Source: Actinomadura sp. NBRC 104412 (GTDB taxonomy: Bacteria > Actinomycetota > Actinomycetes > Streptosporangiales > Streptosporangiaceae). From it: DNA of 64,000 nt. The notes beneath the pieces are model-generated. The model worked only from the letters and a program-made list of their open reading frames with translations, was not told the DNA's origin and did not search any database. A program made the translations under genes and the position numbers. Below, one piece after another: positions 7,581 to 16,579 of this stretch. The stretch spans positions 1 through 64,000 of the forward strand of contig NZ_BSTM01000015.1 of NCBI RefSeq assembly GCF_030269515.1. Reading direction: 5' to 3'. The first letter of the stretch is position 1. Each line of letters starts with the position of its first letter.

Positions 7581-8846
7581 TTACCGTTCGCTTACAGCCT
7601 CTCGGCGGCTCTGCGGGCGCGACTCACGGCCGGGATCGAAGCGTCCCGCCAACGGCACGACCACCAGCACAAGCACCGCGGAAATCACGAAGCAGACACG
7701 ATAATTCGACAGTGGTTGCAATAGGGCGACCAGTACCGTACCCGCTATCGTGCCCACATAGCTGAATACGCTGACACGCGCGACGGCGACTCCGAGACCG
7801 CTGGAATCGTGATGCCCGGCGGCGGCATAAGCGGCGGGTGCCACCGAGCACAGCCCCAGCCCGGTGAGCCCGAAACCGGCGATGGCGATCGCGGGGGCCG
7901 GTGCCAGGAAGACGCACAGCAGGCCGGCGCCGGCGGTGAGGGCTCCGGCCCGGACCACCGGCCCCGGCCGCCGGCGGCGCACGGCGAGATCGGCCACGGC
8001 CCGGCCCGCGAGGGTCGCCAGCGAGAAGGCGATGATCGCGAACGGCTCGACCGTGGCCGTCGCGCGCAGCTCCTCCCCCAGGTACTTGGCCCCGAACCCC
8101 ATGACCGCGCCCTCCGTGACGTAGGCGCATGCCAGCAGCCCGCCGATGACGAGCACCGGCCGCCAGGGGACGGCCACGCTCACGGCGGGCCGCCCCGCGC
8201 CATCGTCCCTGCCGCCATTCCTGCCGCCACCCCTGTCACCATGCCCGCCGCCCTCCAGCCGCTTGGGCAGCAGCAGCGGACCGGTGATCGCGGCGGTGAC
8301 CAGCCCCAGCACCACCGGCGCCAGGAAGCCCTCCGTCAGCGAGAGGTCCAGCTCGTTGGACAGCGAGGCCCAGAGCGCCCCAAGGAGACCGGCCGCGCTC
8401 CACGTGGCGAAGAAGCCGTTGATCAGGCTTCGCCCGGCGTGCCGCTGGATCGCCACGGCGTGGGCGTTCATCGCCGCCTCGAGCATCCCGAGCGCTATTC
8501 CGAAGAACACCACCGCCATGAACAGGAACGTCACGCGATCCACCAGCCCGATCGACAGGAGGGACAGGTAGAACAGCACTTGGGCGCAGCGCAGGACGGT
8601 GCCGGAACCGGCCCTTCCGGTCAGCTTCGCGGTCACCAGCCCACCGACGACGGCAATGACCGGAACCAGTGCCACCAGCAGATTGAGCGTGGTGTCATCA
8701 AGCAGATACGCCCGCTGCACCTGCGGGCCGCGACTGATCACCGAGGTGAAGGCGAGACCTTCGGCGGCATAGATGGCGTAGATGCCCGCCCTGGCCCGCC
8801 GGATCTGCGACGACGACCGTTCAGGCCAAGGTGGCACATCCGTCAT
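7581..8846 (-). CDS. MFS transporter
   Basis: A major facilitator superfamily protein of about 421 aa with roughly twelve hydrophobic segments and a Gly/Arg/Asp-rich central cytoplasmic loop (GGGHGDRGGGRNGGRDDG region) between the sixth and seventh helices. The N-terminal pattern GIYAIYAAEGLAF and the loop VTAKLTGRAGSG fit an MFS permease related to sugar- or drug-efflux members. It sits between the regulator genes and is transcribed divergently from the large SARP gene, so a role in exporting the cluster product is likely (inference). The start is uncertain: ATG at 8846 is used; a TTG at 8885 would extend it by 13 residues into the operator-like repeat. Confidence 0.88.
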   Translation of the reverse strand: MTDVPPWPERSSSQIRRARAGIYAIYAAEGLAFTSVISRGPQVQRAYLLDDTTLNLLVALVPVIAVVGGLVTAKLTGRAGSGTVLRCAQVLFYLSLLSIGLVDRVTFLFMAVVFFGIALGMLEAAMNAHAVAIQRHAGRSLINGFFATWSAAGLLGALWASLSNELDLSLTEGFLAPVVLGLVTAAITGPLLLPKRLEGGGHGDRGGGRNGGRDDGAGRPAVSVAVPWRPVLVIGGLLACAYVTEGAVMGFGAKYLGEELRATATVEPFAIIAFSLATLAGRAVADLAVRRRRPGPVVRAGALTAGAGLLCVFLAPAPAIAIAGFGLTGLGLCSVAPAAYAAAGHHDSSGLGVAVARVSVFSYVGTIAGTVLVALLQPLSNYRVCFVISAVLVLVVVPLAGRFDPGRESRPQSRREAVSER

Positions 8847-8876
8847 CGCGAGAGTCTTGTCAGTCACCCCGGTGTT

Positions 8877-8902
8877 ATATGACAATGACCGCCATATGAC
8901 AA
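8877..8902. promoter_or_regulatory. Direct repeat in divergent MFS/SARP promoter region
   Basis: The nonamer ATATGACAA occurs twice, at 8877-8885 and 8894-8902, 17 bp apart start to start, in the short A/T-rich gap between the divergent exporter and SARP genes. It may be a regulator site shared by both genes. The spacing is not the 11-bp SARP period. Confidence 0.4.
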
Positions 8903-9015
8903 CTTTTCGCGAAAATCACCCAGCATGGTCCACGTTGCCACGAAAGTCTTATCGCTCCGCCGGGCCGCAATAACGGAACGTAACCGGAAAAAAGAAGAGC
9001 GTGACGAAGGTGGTC

Positions 9016-12000
9016 ATGGAGAATCGCACCGAAACGCTGAATCTCGCCGTATTAGGGCCGCTGCGGATCGAAGCGAACGGTAAGGCGGTGACTCCCCCGC
9101 GTTCTCCCATTCTGCGTGGTCTGCTCGGCGTCCTTCTCGTCGCCGCGGACCGGCCGCTGACCGCGACCCAGCTGATCGACCTCATCTGGATGGACCGTTC
9201 CGAAACGGTCGGTCCCGGCGCGGTCCAGGTCGGCGTCTCCCGGCTGCGGCGGTGGCTCAGGTCGCTCGGCGCGACCCCGGAGCGCGGCTGGCGGCTCGCG
9301 CACGACGGCGTCGGTTACCGGCTCGCCGCGCCGGCGGAGGCGGTGGACCTCACCCGATTCCGGTACATGGTCGAACAGGCGGGGGCGGAGAAGGACATCG
9401 AGCGGCAGAGCAGCACGCTGGCGGCCGCCATGACCCTCTGGCGCGGGCCGGTTCTCATGGACCAGCCGATGGTGGACCTGTCCAGCCCTCTGTTACGGGC
9501 CGTCGAGGACGAGGTCCGTACCGCGGGCCTGGATCTGGCCATGGCCTGCCGCGCAGCCGGCCGTCCGGCGGCCGCGCTCGACGCGCTCACGGCGCTCACC
9601 GCGGCCTATCCCCTCCACGAGGAACTCCAGGCCAGCTTGATCGAGACGCTGGGCGCCGACGGCCGGGTCGCCGAGGCGCTACGGAGCTACCGGCTCTTCC
9701 GGGAGCGCGTGGTGGAGGAACTGGGAGTCGAACCGGGTGAGCGGGTGTACGGGGCCTATCTGTCGACGCTGGCCCGCGACAGCCCGAAGGAGCCGGTCCC
9801 CGCGGGTCTGGGCATCGCCGCCAGGCCGGCCCAGCTACCGCCCGGGATCCCCGATTTCACCGCGAGGGAACAGCAGGTGGCGGAGCTGTCGCGGACGCTG
9901 TCCGACCGGCGCACGGCACGGGTCGCGGTCATCTCCGGCATGGGCGGCGTCGGGAAGACCACGCTCGCCGTGCATGTCGGCCATGCGCTGGCGGAACGAT
10001 TCCCCGACGGTCAGCTCTACGCGAAGTTACGCGACCCGGAGGGCGTCCCGCTGGACACCGCCCAGGTCCTGAACCGCTTCCTGCTGGCGCTCGGGCTCGA
10101 AGGACGGGAGATACCCGAGACCTTGGAGAGCCGCGTGTCGCTCTACCGGAGCATCCTGGCCAGGCGCAACGTGCTGGTCCTGCTGGACGACGCTCCCGGC
10201 GAACAGTACGTGCGGCCGCTCCTGCCCGGTGCCGCGGGCTGCGCCACCCTGGTCACCAGCCGCGTGCCGCTGACCGGGCTGGAGGGTGCCACGCTCACCC
10301 ACCTGGAGGTGTTCGACCCGGCGCAGGCCATCGAACTGCTCGCCAGGATCGCCGGCCGCGATCGCGTCGTGGCCGAGCCCGAGGCCGCGGCCGAGGTCGT
10401 GCGGCTCTGCGCCTACATGCCGCTGGCCGTGCGGATCGCGGCCGCCCGCCTCGCGGGCCGTCGGCACTGGACGCTCGCCCGGCTCGCCACACGGCTCCAG
10501 GACGAGCGTCGCCGGCTCGACGAACTGGCCGTCGGCGACCTTGCCGTGCGTTCGTGCTTCACGCTGAGCTACATCAGGCTCACCGCCGAGGCGCGCCGGC
10601 TGTTCCGCCTGCTCGGGCTTCTGTGGGCACCCGACTTCGGCGACTGGGTCGCGGGCGCCCTGCTGGACATCCCGTTCGAGGCGGGCGCCGCCTACCTCGA
10701 AGACCTGGTCGACACCAGGCTCATCACCGTCGCAGGGACGGACGACACCGGGCGCCTGCGGTACCGGTTTCACGACCTGGCCCGGCTGTACGCGCGGGAG
10801 CGCGCGGACGTGGACGAGGACGCCGGGAACAGAACCGCGGCCGTGCGTCGGGCGCTCGGCGGCTGGTTGTGGCTGGCGGAAAGAGCGGCCGGCCTCGTGC
10901 CCGGCCCGTGCTATGCGACCATCCACGGCTCCGCCACGCGCACATCCCTGCCGCAGCCGCTCGCCGATGAACTCCTGGCGGCACCCACCGCGTGGTTCGA
11001 CGCGGAACGTTTCGCCTTGAGCGCCGCGGTGGAACAGGCGTGCGCGCTCGGCATGGACGAGATGGCCTGGGAACTGGCGGCGGCCCAGGAAAAGTATCTC
11101 GACGTCCGGGGGCTGGCGTCGGACTGGCGCCGGATGCACGAGAAGGCTCTCCCGCTCTGCCGGAAGGCGGGCAACCGCAAAGGAGAGGCCGTCCTGCTGC
11201 GTGGGCTCCTTGAGATCAACACATGGATGCCCGGCGACCGGGCCGACGAGGCCATGATCTCGCTGTACGAGCAGTCCGTTCACCTGCAACGCCTCTTCGC
11301 CGAGATCGGGGAGTGGCGGGGTGTGGCCGACGCGCTGGTGATGCAGTGCTGGGGTCTCAACGCCATGGGCGAAAGGGCGCAGGGGCTGGAACGAGGCGAG
11401 GAGGCGCTGCGGCTTGCCCAGGAGAACGATCACCTGGGGGGCGAGGCGCGCGCTCATCATGTGATGGCGATCGCTCATGGCGAACGGCAGATCGAGCCGG
11501 CCGTCGACCACCTCGAACGCTGCCTGCACCTGGCCCGGCTCCAAGGCAATCCGCGGTTCGAGGCGACGGCGATGCAGTTCCTCGGAGCCGCGCATTGCAT
11601 GGCCGGTCGTATCGAGAGCGGGCATGACCTGCTGGTGCGGTCCCTGCGCATCTGCCACTCGTACAGGGACCACTACGCCGCGGCCTTCTCGCTGCTGTAT
11701 CTCGGGAAGCTGTACACGGCGCTCGGGGACCAGCGAGCCCGCCCGACCATCGAGACGGTGGTCTCCATCAGCACGCGCCATCACATGGACCACCATGCGG
11801 CGGACGCGCTGAAGGTGCTCGGCGAGCTGGATCTCGCCTCCGGCGACTACGCGACGGCGACGGAGCACCTCCAGGAGTCGGTACGGCTCTGGCGCACCCG
11901 CGGCTGGCGGGAGTTCCTGGCGGACGCACTCCGCACACTTGGTCGCGCCTATTCCGGGACCGGAGACGAGGAATCGGCGAGGAAGGTATGGGGTGAGGCC

Positions 12001-12105
12001 CTGGAACTGTTCCGCCGTCTCGGCGACGACGGCGCGGTCGCGGAGCTGAGCGCACTGCTCGGCGAGTCCCTACCGGAGGGCATGCCGGCGAACCAGCCTG
12101 AGTGA
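9016..12105 (+). CDS. AfsR-like SARP regulator with NB-ARC and TPR domains
   Basis: A regulator of about 1,029 aa with the full AfsR layout: winged-helix DNA-binding domain (about 5-100), activator domain (about 105-250, with YRLFRERVVEELGVEPGERVYGAY pattern elements), NB-ARC ATPase with Walker A GMGGVGKTT near residue 310 and VLVLLDDA as Walker B, then a long C-terminal half of helical TPR-like repeats (about 650-1020). It carries three in-frame TTA leucine codons (9052, 9493, 10027), very rare in this GC-rich DNA; in streptomycetes such codons make a gene depend on the bldA tRNA. The start is ATG 9016 (AAGG 5 nt upstream) or GTG 9001. Likely a positive, ATP- or ligand-gated regulator of the cluster. 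Confidence 0.92.
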   Translation: MENRTETLNLAVLGPLRIEANGKAVTPPRSPILRGLLGVLLVAADRPLTATQLIDLIWMDRSETVGPGAVQVGVSRLRRWLRSLGATPERGWRLAHDGVGYRLAAPAEAVDLTRFRYMVEQAGAEKDIERQSSTLAAAMTLWRGPVLMDQPMVDLSSPLLRAVEDEVRTAGLDLAMACRAAGRPAAALDALTALTAAYPLHEELQASLIETLGADGRVAEALRSYRLFRERVVEELGVEPGERVYGAYLSTLARDSPKEPVPAGLGIAARPAQLPPGIPDFTAREQQVAELSRTLSDRRTARVAVISGMGGVGKTTLAVHVGHALAERFPDGQLYAKLRDPEGVPLDTAQVLNRFLLALGLEGREIPETLESRVSLYRSILARRNVLVLLDDAPGEQYVRPLLPGAAGCATLVTSRVPLTGLEGATLTHLEVFDPAQAIELLARIAGRDRVVAEPEAAAEVVRLCAYMPLAVRIAAARLAGRRHWTLARLATRLQDERRRLDELAVGDLAVRSCFTLSYIRLTAEARRLFRLLGLLWAPDFGDWVAGALLDIPFEAGAAYLEDLVDTRLITVAGTDDTGRLRYRFHDLARLYARERADVDEDAGNRTAAVRRALGGWLWLAERAAGLVPGPCYATIHGSATRTSLPQPLADELLAAPTAWFDAERFALSAAVEQACALGMDEMAWELAAAQEKYLDVRGLASDWRRMHEKALPLCRKAGNRKGEAVLLRGLLEINTWMPGDRADEAMISLYEQSVHLQRLFAEIGEWRGVADALVMQCWGLNAMGERAQGLERGEEALRLAQENDHLGGEARAHHVMAIAHGERQIEPAVDHLERCLHLARLQGNPRFEATAMQFLGAAHCMAGRIESGHDLLVRSLRICHSYRDHYAAAFSLLYLGKLYTALGDQRARPTIETVVSISTRHHMDHHAADALKVLGELDLASGDYATATEHLQESVRLWRTRGWREFLADALRTLGRAYSGTGDEESARKVWGEALELFRRLGDDGAVAELSALLGESLPEGMPANQPE

Positions 12106-12126
12106 CACACGCCGCGCACGCCACGG

Positions 12127-12918
12127 TCATGACGCGACCGCCCGGGGCAGGCCCGCGCTCTCGGCGACACCGCGCCCGCGACGTCCCTCACCACCGCGGC
12201 CGGCCACGGTGCCATGCCGGGGCATGATGACCCCGTGCTCGATCGCGTAGATGGCCGCCTGCACCCGTGAGTGCAGATTCAGCTTGGCCAGCACACGATT
12301 CACATGGATCTTGACCGTCCCCTCGCCGATCTTCAGGATGCTCGCTATCGCGCGGTTGCTGTGCCCCTGCGCGAGGAGCGCGAGCACGTCGTCCTCCCGT
12401 GCGGTGAGGCTGCGGAGCTCGGGAGAGGGGGGCAGCGGCGAGAGCACGGCGAGCCGCTCGATGACACGCCGCGTCACCAGCGGGTCCAGCAGCCCGTGCC
12501 CGCGGTGGGTCCTTCTGATCGCCTCGATGAGGACCGTGGGGTCGCCGTCCTTCAGCAGGAAACCGGACACACCCGACTGAAGCGCCTCGAACAGATGGTC
12601 GTCGCCGCTGTCCGGGCTCAGCGCGATCACCGCGCTCGGCGTGTCCGGAGCGTCCAGGATCCGGCGGATGGCGGCCATCCCGCCCATCTGCGGCATGCTC
12701 AGATCCATCAGGACGACATCGGGCCGGAGCCGCCGTGCCGCCTCGACCGCCTCCCCGCCGTCGGCGGCCTCCCCGACGACCTCGATGTCGTTCGCGGGCG
12801 CGAGGGAACGCCGCAGCGCCCGCCGCCCGGCCGGTTCGCCATCCGCGATGAGGACCCTGATGGCCGGGCCGGGCCTTCCCTGCGAGAAGGTCTGTCGTGA
12901 CTTATCGCGAGCATGCAT
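12127..12918 (-). CDS. Orphan LuxR-family response regulator with atypical receiver
   Basis: About 263 aa: receiver domain (about 20-140) and LuxR helix-turn-helix (about 170-235, pattern LTAREDDVLALLAQGHSNRAI). The phospho-acceptor Asp (DVVLMDLSMPQ) and Lys (GFLLKDGDP) are present, but the acidic pair that binds Mg reads LIADGEP instead of VDD, so one acidic residue is Gly. There is no kinase gene next to it. Start ATG 12918 is supported by AAGGAG 7 nt upstream. An alternative GTG at 12960 sits behind AGGAGG, but that sequence overlaps the SARP-box-like repeat. It may work without normal phosphorylation, like other atypical regulators in antibiotic clusters (inference). Confidence 0.88.
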   Translation of the reverse strand: MHARDKSRQTFSQGRPGPAIRVLIADGEPAGRRALRRSLAPANDIEVVGEAADGGEAVEAARRLRPDVVLMDLSMPQMGGMAAIRRILDAPDTPSAVIALSPDSGDDHLFEALQSGVSGFLLKDGDPTVLIEAIRRTHRGHGLLDPLVTRRVIERLAVLSPLPPSPELRSLTAREDDVLALLAQGHSNRAIASILKIGEGTVKIHVNRVLAKLNLHSRVQAAIYAIEHGVIMPRHGTVAGRGGEGRRGRGVAESAGLPRAVAS

Positions 12919-12958
12919 CCACCGGCTCCTTCCGCGGACACCGATCTCTTCCATGCTC

Positions 12959-12992
12959 ACTATTCGCCGACCTCCTATATCCCGGCTATATG
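12959..12992 (-). promoter_or_regulatory. Second candidate SARP box, upstream of the response regulator
   Basis: Read on the minus strand, CATATAG (12992-12986), CCGG, GATATAG (12981-12975) form an 11-bp-period direct repeat that closely matches the box at 3114-3131. A -10-like AATAGT (12964-12959) follows 10 nt later. It lies about 60 bp ahead of the ATG at 12918, a plausible promoter position. This suggests that a SARP of the cluster controls the response regulator gene. Confidence 0.45.
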
Positions 12993-13076
12993 CGCGTCCG
13001 GACACTTTTCATTGAGCCGCCGCGGCGACCGGAAAAAGGGCTTGGGCGGCTTCGATGACAGGCTCGGCCGAGACCG

Positions 13077-14420
13077 TCAGCCGACCGGTACGGGCGTTTC
13101 GAGAAGGGGGTTCAGACGGCCGGGACCGATGCGTTCGCGCAACGCGCCGTCGGTGACGCCCAGGCCGGGTTCGGGGGCCATGCACAGCACGCCCACCTTT
13201 CCGATATGGGCGTTCTTCTGGACGAGGCGGACGGCCTCGGCGGCCTCGTCCAGCGGGTAGAGCCGCGACAGTGTCGGCACCAGCATGCCCCGCTCGAACA
13301 GCCTGAGGCAGTCCCACTGTTCCCGCAGGTTCGCCGCGTGGCTGCCGATGACCCGCTTGAGGTTCATCCACAGGTAGCGGTTGTCGAACCCGTGCAGGTA
13401 CCCCGTGCTGGAACCGCAGGTGACCACCGTGCCGCCACGTGCGGCCAGGAAGACCGACAGTCCGAACGTCGCCTGACCAACGTAGTCGAACACGATGTCC
13501 GGATCGCCCCCGGCCTCCGCCCGGATCGCCCCGCCCAGGCGTTTGCCGAGCCGGATGGTCTCCTTCGGGTCCTGCTCACCGTCGTCGATGCCGAACTCGG
13601 TGCGGTCGAGGATCACATCGCAGCCCAGCGCCCGCAGGCGTTCGGCCTTGTGGGCCGAGCCGACCACGCCGACGGCGATCCCCCCTCCGTTGCGCACCAT
13701 CTGGACCGCGTACGCGCCGAGCCCGCCGGTGGCCCCCCAGATCAGCACGATGTCGCCCTGCTTCATGGCGGCGCCTTGCCGGCTGACCAGCATCCGGTAG
13801 GCGGTTCCCGCGCACAGCGTGACGCACGCGGCCTCCTCCCACGTCAGGTGCGCGGGCTTGGGGATGAGCTGGCTCGCGCGCACGACGCTGTAGCGCGCCA
13901 GGCCGCCGAAGTTGGTCTCATAGCCCCAGATCCGCTGCTCGGCGCCCATCATGCCGTCGCCGTGCGTGGCGGCCTCCTGGTCGTCGACCTGGGCGGGGCT
14001 GATCACCACCCGGTCGCCCACCCGCCAGCGCCTGACCCCCGTCCCGGTCCGCACGACGATCCCCGCACCGTCCGATCCCACCACCTGGTAGGGCCTGTCA
14101 TGGCGGGTCGCGTGGCCGCCGGTCCGCGCGAAGCGCCTGAGGAACTCGAAGGTGGGCTTCGGCTCGAACATGGCCGACCACACGGTGTTGTAGTTGATCG
14201 AGCTGGCCATCACCGCGACCAGGACCTCGTCCGGCGCGAGCTCGGGCATGGGCACCGGGCCGAAGCGCAGCGACTCGCGCACGTCCTTGTCGGAGACCCC
14301 CGCGAACATGCCGACGTCCTCGGCGCGCAGGTACAGGGCCGGGTACTCCTCCGGCACGGGGGTCCGTGCCAGCACGCTCGCCGGGGCGTCGCTCAGCAGG
14401 GCCTCGGTCATGGGGTCCAT
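13077..14420 (-). CDS. ccr: Crotonyl-CoA carboxylase/reductase
   Basis: A 447-aa medium-chain dehydrogenase of the CCR family, which makes (2S)-ethylmalonyl-CoA or longer alkylmalonyl-CoA from the 2-enoyl-CoA, CO2 and NADPH. The length is exactly typical. The CO2-pocket residues known from the family are matched: Asn78 (SINYNTVW), Tyr167-Glu168 (IWGYETNFGG; Phe-Glu in the best-studied enzyme) and His361 (VIGSHAANL). The nucleotide-binding motif is IWGATGGLGAYAVQ (about 228-240). ATG 14420 has AAGGGA 5 nt upstream. It is divergent from the acyl-AMP ligase. A dedicated CCR in a polyketide cluster usually means that at least one acyltransferase takes an unusual branched extender. Confidence 0.95.
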   Translation of the reverse strand: MDPMTEALLSDAPASVLARTPVPEEYPALYLRAEDVGMFAGVSDKDVRESLRFGPVPMPELAPDEVLVAVMASSINYNTVWSAMFEPKPTFEFLRRFARTGGHATRHDRPYQVVGSDGAGIVVRTGTGVRRWRVGDRVVISPAQVDDQEAATHGDGMMGAEQRIWGYETNFGGLARYSVVRASQLIPKPAHLTWEEAACVTLCAGTAYRMLVSRQGAAMKQGDIVLIWGATGGLGAYAVQMVRNGGGIAVGVVGSAHKAERLRALGCDVILDRTEFGIDDGEQDPKETIRLGKRLGGAIRAEAGGDPDIVFDYVGQATFGLSVFLAARGGTVVTCGSSTGYLHGFDNRYLWMNLKRVIGSHAANLREQWDCLRLFERGMLVPTLSRLYPLDEAAEAVRLVQKNAHIGKVGVLCMAPEPGLGVTDGALRERIGPGRLNPLLETPVPVG

Positions 14421-14827
14421 GTCGGTCCCTTGCGAATCATGGTCATCCTCCTGTACGGGATGCCGACGCCCCAAGGGCCGCCCGGAGACGCGGTACGACG
14501 GCCGGTGCGGCCTCCCGTGCGTGGCGCGGAAGAAGAAGCCGCCTCCGGAGGAAATCCATCCATCGAAGATATGCCTGCCACGGCGGCCGGTTATTGTACG
14601 CCCGCATGGGTGGCGAGCATGGATCAAGGCGATTTCGTGTCACATTCGCATATCCAGATTCGCCAGCCGGAGCCGCCCTGTCAACCCCCTTCCGACCGCG
14701 CTGAAGGGGCATGTTCCGGCGCTATAACAATGGATGTATGAACAAGGATAGATGGCACATGTGTGATCGCGCTGGAAGGATCGTCGGCATGGTCTGACCG
14801 GACTATGGATTTGAGATGGAGTCGGAA
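14421..14827. other. Divergent intergenic region between ccr and the acyl-AMP ligase
   Basis: About 400 bp without a supported gene, more A/T-rich towards the right end. It should hold the promoters of both divergent biosynthetic operons. A TTGACA-like -35 is seen on the minus strand at 14679-14684 but has no good -10 at normal spacing, and a TATAAC-like hexamer lies on the plus strand near 14722. No SARP-type 11-bp direct repeat was found here by eye. Confidence 0.4.
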
Positions 14828-16579
14828 ATGGCGATAAAGGTGGCGGCGGCCGGTGTCGACCACGACGAATCCATGGTGGACGTGCTGCGGGAGTTCGCGC
14901 GGCAGGACCCGGCGGCACCGGCCTTCACCTTCGTCGACTTCAGCTCCGACCGCCGGGGCATTCCGACCGCACTGACCTTCGGGGACCTGGATCTGCGGGC
15001 GCGGGCGATCGCCGCCGAGCTGCAATCCCAGACCGCGCCCGGCGACCGGGTCGCCCTCCTGCTCCCACAGGGTCTCTCCTACATCGCCGCGTTCGTCGGA
15101 TGCCTCTATGCCGGTGTCCTGGCCGTACCGCTCTTCCCGCCGGAGGAACGCGGGAGCGAACGCCTCCGGTCCGTGCTCGCCGACTGCGGTGCGCGATGCG
15201 TCCTCGGCACGGTCGCCGGCAGGGCGGCCGTCGACGCGTTCCTGGAGGCGTGCCCGGATCACACCGTGAGGCAGGTGATCCCCGTGGACGGGATCCCGGA
15301 CGAGGCCGCCGGGCAGTGGCGCCCGACCGACGTGGATCTCGACGAGGTCGCCTACCTCCAGTACACCTCCGGCTCCACCAGCCGGCCGACCGGTGTGCGC
15401 GTCACGCACCGCAACATCGCCGCGGCCTGCTGGCAGACCCGTGGCCGGGCCGGCTTCGACAGGCAGGGCGTCATGGTCTCCTGGCTGCCGCTCTTCCACG
15501 ACATGGGCCTCGTCCTGGGGCTGCTGATGCCGCTCAGCGTGGGCGCCCACGCCGTGCACCTGTCCGCCTGGGCGTTCGTCCAGGACCCGCGCCGCTGGCT
15601 CGAACTGATCACCCGGTACGGGGGCACCTACTCGGCCGCGCCCAACTTCGCTCTCGAGCTGTGCGTACGCCGGGTGGCCGGGGACCGCAAACACGGGCTG
15701 GACCTGAGCACGCTGGACAACCTGCTCAGCGGCGGTGAGCAGGTGCGGCCCACCAGCATCGCGGAGTTCGAGGCGGCCTTCGCCGAGTGCGGGCTCGCCG
15801 AGCGCTCCACGACCGCCGGCTACGGCCTCGCCGAGGCCACCCTGGGCGTCACCTCCACCTCACCGGTCAAGGGTAGGGTCATCGGCCACTTCGACAGGGC
15901 GGAGCTCGGCCGCGGACACGCGCGGGCCGCCGACCCGAACTCCGAGGGCTCCCTGCCGCTGGCCAGTTGCGGCACGCCGCTGCCGGAGGTCGATCTCCGG
16001 ATCGTCGATCCGGACGGGCACCGCGCGCTGCCCCCCGGCCGGGTCGGGGAGATCTGGGTGCGCGGACCCAACGTCACCGGCGGCTACTGGGCCCGGCCCG
16101 AACGCGACGCCGAGGTCTTCGGCGCGCGCCTGGCGGACGGGTCCGGGCCCTGGCTGCGCACCGGGGACCTCGGCTTCCGGAGCGACGAGGAGCTGTTCGT
16201 CACCGGCCGCCGCAAGGACCTGATCATCGTCGACGGCCAGAACCACTACCCGGACGACATCGAGGCCACGATCATGGAGTCGCCGGTCGCGTCCGCGCTC
16301 GGCAGGGCCGCGGCCTTCTCCGTCGATGCGGGCGACGGCGAGGTCCTGGTGGTCGTGGCGGAGCTGCATCCGGCCAGGGCGCGGGCCGAGGAGCTGACCC
16401 CCGAGTCGACCGAAAGGGCCGTCAGGGAACGCGTGGCCGCGCGCCACGGCCTGGCGACCGACACGGTCGTCCTCACCCGGCCCGGGACGATCCCGCGTAC
16501 CAGCAGCGGCAAGGTGCGGCGCGGCGCCTGCCGGGAGCTGTTCCTGTCCGGCGCGCTGCCGAAGCAGGTCTGGTTGTGA
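14828..16579 (+). CDS. Fatty-acyl-AMP ligase (FAAL), intact
   Basis: A 583-aa adenylating enzyme that activates a carboxylic acid as acyl-AMP and passes it to an acyl carrier protein, not to CoA (FAAL family knowledge). All core motifs are present: YTSGSTSRPTGV (P-loop, about 180), GYGLAEATLG, WLRTGDLG and the C-terminal catalytic Lys in IPRTSSGKVRR. It has no fused carrier domain, so the natural acceptor is the N-terminal ACP of the PKS at 19150. Start ATG 14828 has GGAG 6 nt upstream; ATG 14816 would add four residues. It is coupled to the FabG-like gene by a GTGA overlap and divergent from ccr. Probable starter-unit loading enzyme of the cluster. Confidence 0.93.
   Translation: MAIKVAAAGVDHDESMVDVLREFARQDPAAPAFTFVDFSSDRRGIPTALTFGDLDLRARAIAAELQSQTAPGDRVALLLPQGLSYIAAFVGCLYAGVLAVPLFPPEERGSERLRSVLADCGARCVLGTVAGRAAVDAFLEACPDHTVRQVIPVDGIPDEAAGQWRPTDVDLDEVAYLQYTSGSTSRPTGVRVTHRNIAAACWQTRGRAGFDRQGVMVSWLPLFHDMGLVLGLLMPLSVGAHAVHLSAWAFVQDPRRWLELITRYGGTYSAAPNFALELCVRRVAGDRKHGLDLSTLDNLLSGGEQVRPTSIAEFEAAFAECGLAERSTTAGYGLAEATLGVTSTSPVKGRVIGHFDRAELGRGHARAADPNSEGSLPLASCGTPLPEVDLRIVDPDGHRALPPGRVGEIWVRGPNVTGGYWARPERDAEVFGARLADGSGPWLRTGDLGFRSDEELFVTGRRKDLIIVDGQNHYPDDIEATIMESPVASALGRAAAFSVDAGDGEVLVVVAELHPARARAEELTPESTERAVRERVAARHGLATDTVVLTRPGTIPRTSSGKVRRGACRELFLSGALPKQVWL

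Noticed and set aside
10027..11868. Long minus-strand open frame opposite the large SARP gene
   Set aside because: It is complementary to a gene with clear DNA-binding, NB-ARC and TPR domains; its own translation has no family pattern.
13206..14741. Plus-strand open frame opposite ccr
   Set aside because: Antisense shadow of a complete CCR enzyme.
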